Shown: positions 39,926-43,672 of the stretch, in pieces
Layout of the letters: each line of letters opens with the position of its first letter
Numbering within the stretch: the first letter of the stretch is position 1
NCBI GenBank assembly: GCA_934229395.1
Contig: CAKQDL010000010.1
Span: forward strand, 1-43,672
Reading direction: 5' to 3'
DNA from: an uncultured Peptococcaceae bacterium
Lineage (GTDB): Bacteria; Bacillota; Peptococcia; Peptococcales; Peptococcaceae
Length of the DNA: 43,672 bases
Translations under genes and position numbers: made by a program
Notes under the pieces: generated by a model
The model's database searches: none
Seen by the model: only the letters and a program-made list of their open reading frames with translations
What the model was told of the DNA's origin: nothing

Positions 39926-40750
39926 TTAGCCAAAAAGACTTGTTACAAAGCCTCCATCACGCGCACGGAGCATGGCTATTTTTTCGTCCATGGCCTCTTG
40001 GGTATAAAAGACCTCTTCCATGGTAAGCCCGCCGCCTGCGGCCGTTGGTCCGGCCTTGGTGCGGTCGCGCAAAGCCAGGGCTTCGTCAATGCAGGAAAGC
40101 GGCCTACGCCCTAGGGCAATATCCATGGCGGTACCAACAAGGTTGCGCACCATTTTTCGAAGGAAGCCATCACCCACAAAATGCACCTGCCACCATGCCG
40201 GATTCGCCTCGCTCACGCAGAGCTTAGCCAGGTAGATGGTACGGTCGTAGGTTTTAACCGTTGCGCCACGACCGCAAAAGCCTTCAAAGTTGTGATAGCC
40301 AACGACCTTTTCGAGGGCCGCTTCAAAAAGCGCGCGATCCATCGGAATGGGTTGATGGGTAAAATAGCCGTGGCCAAGGGCCGGTGGCGTTTGGGCGTTA
40401 TAAATCAGGTAGCTGTACCATTTGCCCATGGCCAGCTTGCGTGCATGAAAGCCTTCATCGACCTCTGCCACATCGCTCAAAACAAGACTTTCTGGAAGGG
40501 CGCGGTTGAGGGCATATTTGAGCCTATCGGCTGGCACGTTTCTTGTAGAGGCCAGATGAGCCACCTGGGCGCGGGCGTGGACACCGGCATCGGTGCGACC
40601 GGCGCCGTGCACATTCACACGCTCGCCAAACAAATCAAAATAGGTTTGCTCCAAGACCCCCTGCACGGTGAGGAGGTTCTCGTCACTTTGGCGCTGAAAG
40701 CCTGAAAAGGCGTTACCGTCGTAGCTCATGGTTAATTTGTAAGTTTTCAC
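39926..40750 (-). CDS. truA: tRNA pseudouridine(38-40) synthase TruA
   Basis: This 274-residue pseudouridine synthase has catalytic Asp54 in GAGRTDAGVHA, the N-terminal YDGNAFSGFQRQ, and NFEGFCGRG and FLRKMVRNLVG motifs. It isomerises U38-U40 in the tRNA anticodon arm. The GTG start overlaps ecfT by four bases, an arrangement conserved in Bacillota. Confidence 0.95.
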   Translation of the reverse strand: MKTYKLTMSYDGNAFSGFQRQSDENLLTVQGVLEQTYFDLFGERVNVHGAGRTDAGVHARAQVAHLASTRNVPADRLKYALNRALPESLVLSDVAEVDEGFHARKLAMGKWYSYLIYNAQTPPALGHGYFTHQPIPMDRALFEAALEKVVGYHNFEGFCGRGATVKTYDRTIYLAKLCVSEANPAWWQVHFVGDGFLRKMVRNLVGTAMDIALGRRPLSCIDEALALRDRTKAGPTAAGGGLTMEEVFYTQEAMDEKIAMLRARDGGFVTSLFG

Positions 40751-41547
40751 GCCAAGCCCCTCATAAGAAGCGCCAGCACCATGATGGCAACGGTCAGCAC
40801 CATAGCCACGCGATCACGCTTTTGATACACCAATTCGTGCAAACGGGTGCGACCCTCGCCACCATGATAGCAGCGCGCTTCCATGGCCATAGCAAGCTCC
40901 TCGGCGCGCTTGATGGCGCTTAAAAAGAGTGGCACCAAAATTGGCAAAAGGGACTTGGCGCGGTCCATGATGCTGCCTTCGTCAAAAGAGGCACCACGCG
41001 CCTGCTGCGCCTTCATGATTTTGTCGGTTTCGTCGATAAGGGTTGGAATAAAGCGCAAGGCAATGCTCATAATCATGGCCAATTCGTGGGCTGGAAGACC
41101 GAGCTTTTTAAAGGGTGTAAGCAAGGCTTCCACGGCATCTGTAAGCTGAATTGGCGTGGTGGTAAGGGTGAGCACGGAGGTTGTGAGGACCAAGAGCACA
41201 AGACGGGTGCACATAAACACCGCCATGCGAATCCCTTCTGTGGTAATGTGCAAAAACTTCCATTGCCACAAAACCTCGCCCGGTGTTAAAAAGAGCTGAA
41301 TCACTGCTGTGAAAACGAGGATGAACAAAAGTGGCTTGATGCCCTTGAGATAAAAAACAATGGACACCTTGCTTTGCGCAATGATGGCCAAAACAATCAC
41401 CGCTGTAACAGCCAGGGCAATCCAGTTGTTCACTAGGAAAAGCGCCACCATAATGCCAAGCATCCCCAAAATCTTTGTGCGGGGATCGAGGCGGTGCAAA
41501 ATAGAATCACCTTTTATATACTGACCAATGGTAATATCTTCTAGCAT
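40747..41547 (-). CDS. ecfT: ECF transporter transmembrane (T) component
   Basis: This 266-residue membrane protein has about six hydrophobic segments, the N-terminal GQYIKGDSILHRLDPRTKILG motif and the coupling-helix motifs QARGASFDEG and AMEARCYHGGEGRTR (Ala-Arg-Gly and Ala-Arg-Cys signatures). It forms the general energy-coupling module with EcfA1 and EcfA2 and serves several vitamin-binding S components encoded elsewhere. RBS GGGGAGGTGCCACA. Confidence 0.94.
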   Translation of the reverse strand: MLEDITIGQYIKGDSILHRLDPRTKILGMLGIMVALFLVNNWIALAVTAVIVLAIIAQSKVSIVFYLKGIKPLLFILVFTAVIQLFLTPGEVLWQWKFLHITTEGIRMAVFMCTRLVLLVLTTSVLTLTTTPIQLTDAVEALLTPFKKLGLPAHELAMIMSIALRFIPTLIDETDKIMKAQQARGASFDEGSIMDRAKSLLPILVPLFLSAIKRAEELAMAMEARCYHGGEGRTRLHELVYQKRDRVAMVLTVAIMVLALLMRGLA

Positions 41548-42413
41548 TGTGGCACCTCCCCTCGCTCGATGAGCGCCTGCGCAATAATGGCACAGGCCTC
41601 ATCTACGTTTAAGGCGTTGGTGGATACATCAAAGCCTTTTTTATTGAGCGCTCTTAAAAGCGCCATCACTGATGGCACACCAAGATGAATACTCTCAAGC
41701 AAATCGCCCTGAGCAAAGACATCCTCTGTTGGCCCTTCTACCACCTTTTCACCGTGGTTCATAACAATCATGTGGTCGGCAAAGCGCGCCACATCATCCA
41801 TGCTATGGCTCACGAGGATGATAGACATATCGCTGTTTTGGTAAAGTTTATAAATGGCCTCCAAAATACGGTCGCGTCCCAAGGGATCAAGGCCTGCTGT
41901 TGGTTCGTCCAAAATAAGATAATGCGGACGCATGGCGATTACGCCAGCAATAGCCACGCGGCGTTTTTGACCGCCACTGAGCTCAAAGGGTGAACGGTCC
42001 TTCCAGGTGTCGTAATCCAAATCCACAAGGCGCATGGCTTCTTTAACGCGCTCGGTTTGCTCTTCCTCGCTAAGGCCTTGGTTTTTTGGCCCAAAGGCAA
42101 TGTCCTTGGCGATGGTTTCTTCAAAGAGCTGATACTCCGGATACTGGAACACAAGCCCCACCTGCTTGCGGCGCTCTCGTACCTTCTTGCTCTTGTCAGC
42201 CAAATCATAGCCATCAACGAGCACACGCCCCCTTGTTGGCTTAATGAGGCCATTCATCAGCTGCACGAGGGTGGATTTCCCACTCCCAGTGTGCCCAACA
42301 AGGCCCACAAAGCTGTTTTCTTCTATACGCAAGGATACATCCTTTAGAGCATGGGTTTCCTCTGGGCCACCTGCGCCATAGGTGTAAAAGACGTTTTCTA
42401 ATTCTAGTGGCAT
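41541..42413 (-). CDS. ecfA2: ECF transporter ATPase EcfA2
   Basis: This 290-residue ATPase has Walker A GHTGSGKST (about 39-47), Q-loop VFQYPEYQLFEET, signature LSGGQKRRVAIAG, Walker B YLILDEPTAGLDP and switch VSHSMDD. The EYQLFEET Q-loop is typical of EcfA2. It pairs with EcfA1 to power vitamin or metal uptake. It overlaps both neighbours. Confidence 0.95.
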   Translation of the reverse strand: MPLELENVFYTYGAGGPEETHALKDVSLRIEENSFVGLVGHTGSGKSTLVQLMNGLIKPTRGRVLVDGYDLADKSKKVRERRKQVGLVFQYPEYQLFEETIAKDIAFGPKNQGLSEEEQTERVKEAMRLVDLDYDTWKDRSPFELSGGQKRRVAIAGVIAMRPHYLILDEPTAGLDPLGRDRILEAIYKLYQNSDMSIILVSHSMDDVARFADHMIVMNHGEKVVEGPTEDVFAQGDLLESIHLGVPSVMALLRALNKKGFDVSTNALNVDEACAIIAQALIERGEVPQC

Positions 42414-43237
42414 AATACACCTACCATTTCTTCAATCGTCAGCACATCCAGAGGAATAAACGGGAACTTCTTATGCAGTCTACCTGCGAGCTCGGTCATC
42501 GGTGGCACGTCAAGATGAAGGGCGCGCAATTCGTCCACATGGGCAAAAATTTCTCTAGGCGTTCCTTCCATCATAATATGGCCATCATCCATCACCACCA
42601 CGCGGTCTGCAAGGACGGCTTCTTCCATAAAATGGGTGATGTTAACAATGGTCAAGCCTTCTTCCTTATTGAGGCGCAGCATGGTAGAAATGACCTCCTT
42701 GCGGCCGTCAGGGTCGAGCATGGCTGTAGGTTCGTCAAACACAATGGTTTGCGGACGCATAGCAATGATACCGGCAATGGCTAGGCGTTGCTTCTGCCCA
42801 CCGCTCAGGTGGTGCGGAGCTGCCTCGCGGAAGTCGCTCATTTGTACCATTTCTAGGGCTTCATTGACCCTTTCCCAAATTGTTTCACGAGAAAGGCCAA
42901 GGTTTTCTGGACCAAAGGCCACCTCCTCTACAACCGTTGTAGCCACAAGCTGGTTGTCGGGATTTTGAAAAACCATACCAACACGTTGTAAAACATCCAA
43001 AGCATGCATTTCGTCTTTGGTGTCAAAGCCATCCACGATAACGCTGCCCTCTGTTGGTAATAAGAGGCCGTTCAAATGCTTGGCCAAGGTGGACTTTCCG
43101 CAGCCGTTGCGACCAAGCACAGCCACGTGTTCACCATCATTTATGGTAAGGTTGATATGATCCAAAGCAAGGACCTCATAGTCAGATCCAGCATGATACA
43201 AATGCACCAGATTCTTAACGTCGATCAATCCTATCAT
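42404..43237 (-). CDS. ecfA1: ECF transporter ATPase EcfA1
   Basis: This 277-residue ATPase has Walker A GRNGCGKST, Q-loop VFQNPDNQLVATTV, signature LSGGQKQRLAIAG, Walker B TIVFDEPTAMLDP and switch NITHFMEEA; the NPDNQ Q-loop marks EcfA1. The start may be TTG 43228, since AAAGGA is nine bases before it but abuts the ATG at 43237. It is the first gene of ecfA1-ecfA2-ecfT-truA. Promoter immediately upstream. Confidence 0.94.
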   Translation of the reverse strand: MIGLIDVKNLVHLYHAGSDYEVLALDHINLTINDGEHVAVLGRNGCGKSTLAKHLNGLLLPTEGSVIVDGFDTKDEMHALDVLQRVGMVFQNPDNQLVATTVVEEVAFGPENLGLSRETIWERVNEALEMVQMSDFREAAPHHLSGGQKQRLAIAGIIAMRPQTIVFDEPTAMLDPDGRKEVISTMLRLNKEEGLTIVNITHFMEEAVLADRVVVMDDGHIMMEGTPREIFAHVDELRALHLDVPPMTELAGRLHKKFPFIPLDVLTIEEMVGVLCH

Positions 43238-43266
43238 TCCTTTCTAGTTTAAAGTCATACCACTTT

Positions 43267-43295
43267 ATTATAGCGAATGTGCGACAAATGTACAA
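43267..43295 (-). promoter_or_regulatory. Promoter of the ecfA1-ecfA2-ecfT-truA operon
   Basis: On the minus strand TTGTAC (plus 43290-43295), a 17-base spacer and TATAAT (43267-43272), about 30 bases upstream of the start codon. Confidence 0.75.
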
Positions 43296-43397
43296 AGCAA
43301 AACGGCTAGAAAAAATAAAATTCTCGCCTTCAAGTTGAAGTTTTAAAAGTGCCTCATTCTAATTGGGCTTAAAGATTCAACCAGAAAGGACAACACC

Positions 43398-43672
43398 ATA
43401 GAAACATCCAAGCAAAACGACGAGCAGCGCTTCCATGCCAGCTGCACCATTCCCTACCCCGAAAATACAAGGCCCATTTGGCAGAAAACGGCACCACCTC
43501 CTTCATTGGAAAAATCAACCACGCCGCTTCTCGCTACTATGTCTTTAACGATTACTACAGCATGGAAAGCGATAAAACAGTTGTCTTGCTTTCCAAGGGC
43601 GAGGTCGACTCGAAAAAGATTCGGGTTGAGTTCTCTTTGGAAGATATGGATATGTCCGAATTTCAGGATGGG
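43398..43672 (+). pseudogene. Broken gene of unknown function, running off the right edge
   Basis: Coding-like sequence starts at ATA (43398) preceded by AAAGGA at RBS spacing, as if an ATG had mutated. It reads ETSKQNDEQRFHASCTIPYPEN, then loses frame near 43465. One added base there would restore YKAHLAENGTTSFIGKI and a continuous frame, ending KKIRVEFSLEDMDMSEFQDG, to the window edge. The protein is not recognised. A possible promoter (TTGAAG near 43333) lies upstream. An internal ATG at about 43560 could start a shorter product, but it has no clear RBS. Confidence 0.6.

Noticed and set aside
1..43672. CRISPR arrays, insertion sequences, phage genes or defence islands
   Set aside because: No spaced direct repeats of CRISPR size, transposase or integrase motifs, or terminal repeats with target duplications were found by reading both strands.

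Overview
This 43.7 kb window looks like the chromosome of a member of the Bacillota, probably a clostridium-like lineage. The evidence is a large Bacillus-type SRP RNA with an Alu domain, a FabK-type fatty acid synthesis operon, a general ECF transporter module with truA, TrmK, CydABCD, Gram-positive ribosome binding sites (AGGAGG) and classical TTGACA/TATAAT promoters. The three tRNA genes do not encode their CCA ends. No phage, insertion sequence or CRISPR array was seen. The species cannot be named from the sequence.

Layout. 1-2070 (+): a YtrA-type GntR repressor with a one-ATPase, one-permease ABC exporter, controlled by a promoter inside a perfect inverted repeat. 2078-2690 (+): tRNA-Glu, tRNA-Val and the SRP RNA. 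2697-8113 (-): a D-2-hydroxyacid dehydrogenase and a LOG-family protein, a core-type methionine synthase with a LysR-like box, and two clearly decayed genes (aldo/keto reductase; GGDEF-V4R signalling protein). 8130-13865 (-): an organosulfur-looking block with a cytoplasmic arylsulfotransferase-like protein, a Crp-family regulator, a TauE/SafE exporter and an SsuABC/TauABC-like ABC importer. 13883-22814 (-): Nif3, TrmK and PgeF downstream of cydAB-cydDC, with ridA in front. 22854-28190: a phosphoesterase (-), uppP and an M20 amidohydrolase (+), a zinc-ribbon membrane protein (+), a YwaF/TIGR02206 membrane protein (-), tRNA-Ser (-) and a NUDIX hydrolase (+).

28267-38299 (-) is a compact type II fatty acid synthesis operon, acpP-fabK-fabD-fabG-fabF-accB-fabZ-accC-accD-accA, ending in a translationally coupled acyl-CoA synthetase and followed by a MarR-family gene. 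Its promoter has a consensus -35/-10 overlaid by three TTGA-N4-TCAA palindromes, a likely repressor control region. The MarR protein is the natural candidate repressor. No fabH is present. 38521-39842 (-) holds a pair of membrane proteins that resemble reduced ResB/CcsA. 39926-43237 (-) is ecfA1-ecfA2-ecfT-truA. The right edge (+) contains a broken gene that lacks an ATG and has a frameshift.

The most interesting points are the palindrome-controlled fab operon with its coupled acyl-CoA synthetase, the arylsulfotransferase/Crp/TauE/ABC neighbourhood, the tRNA-Glu with C at position 33, the LysR-type box upstream of the core methionine synthase, and the cluster of decaying genes.
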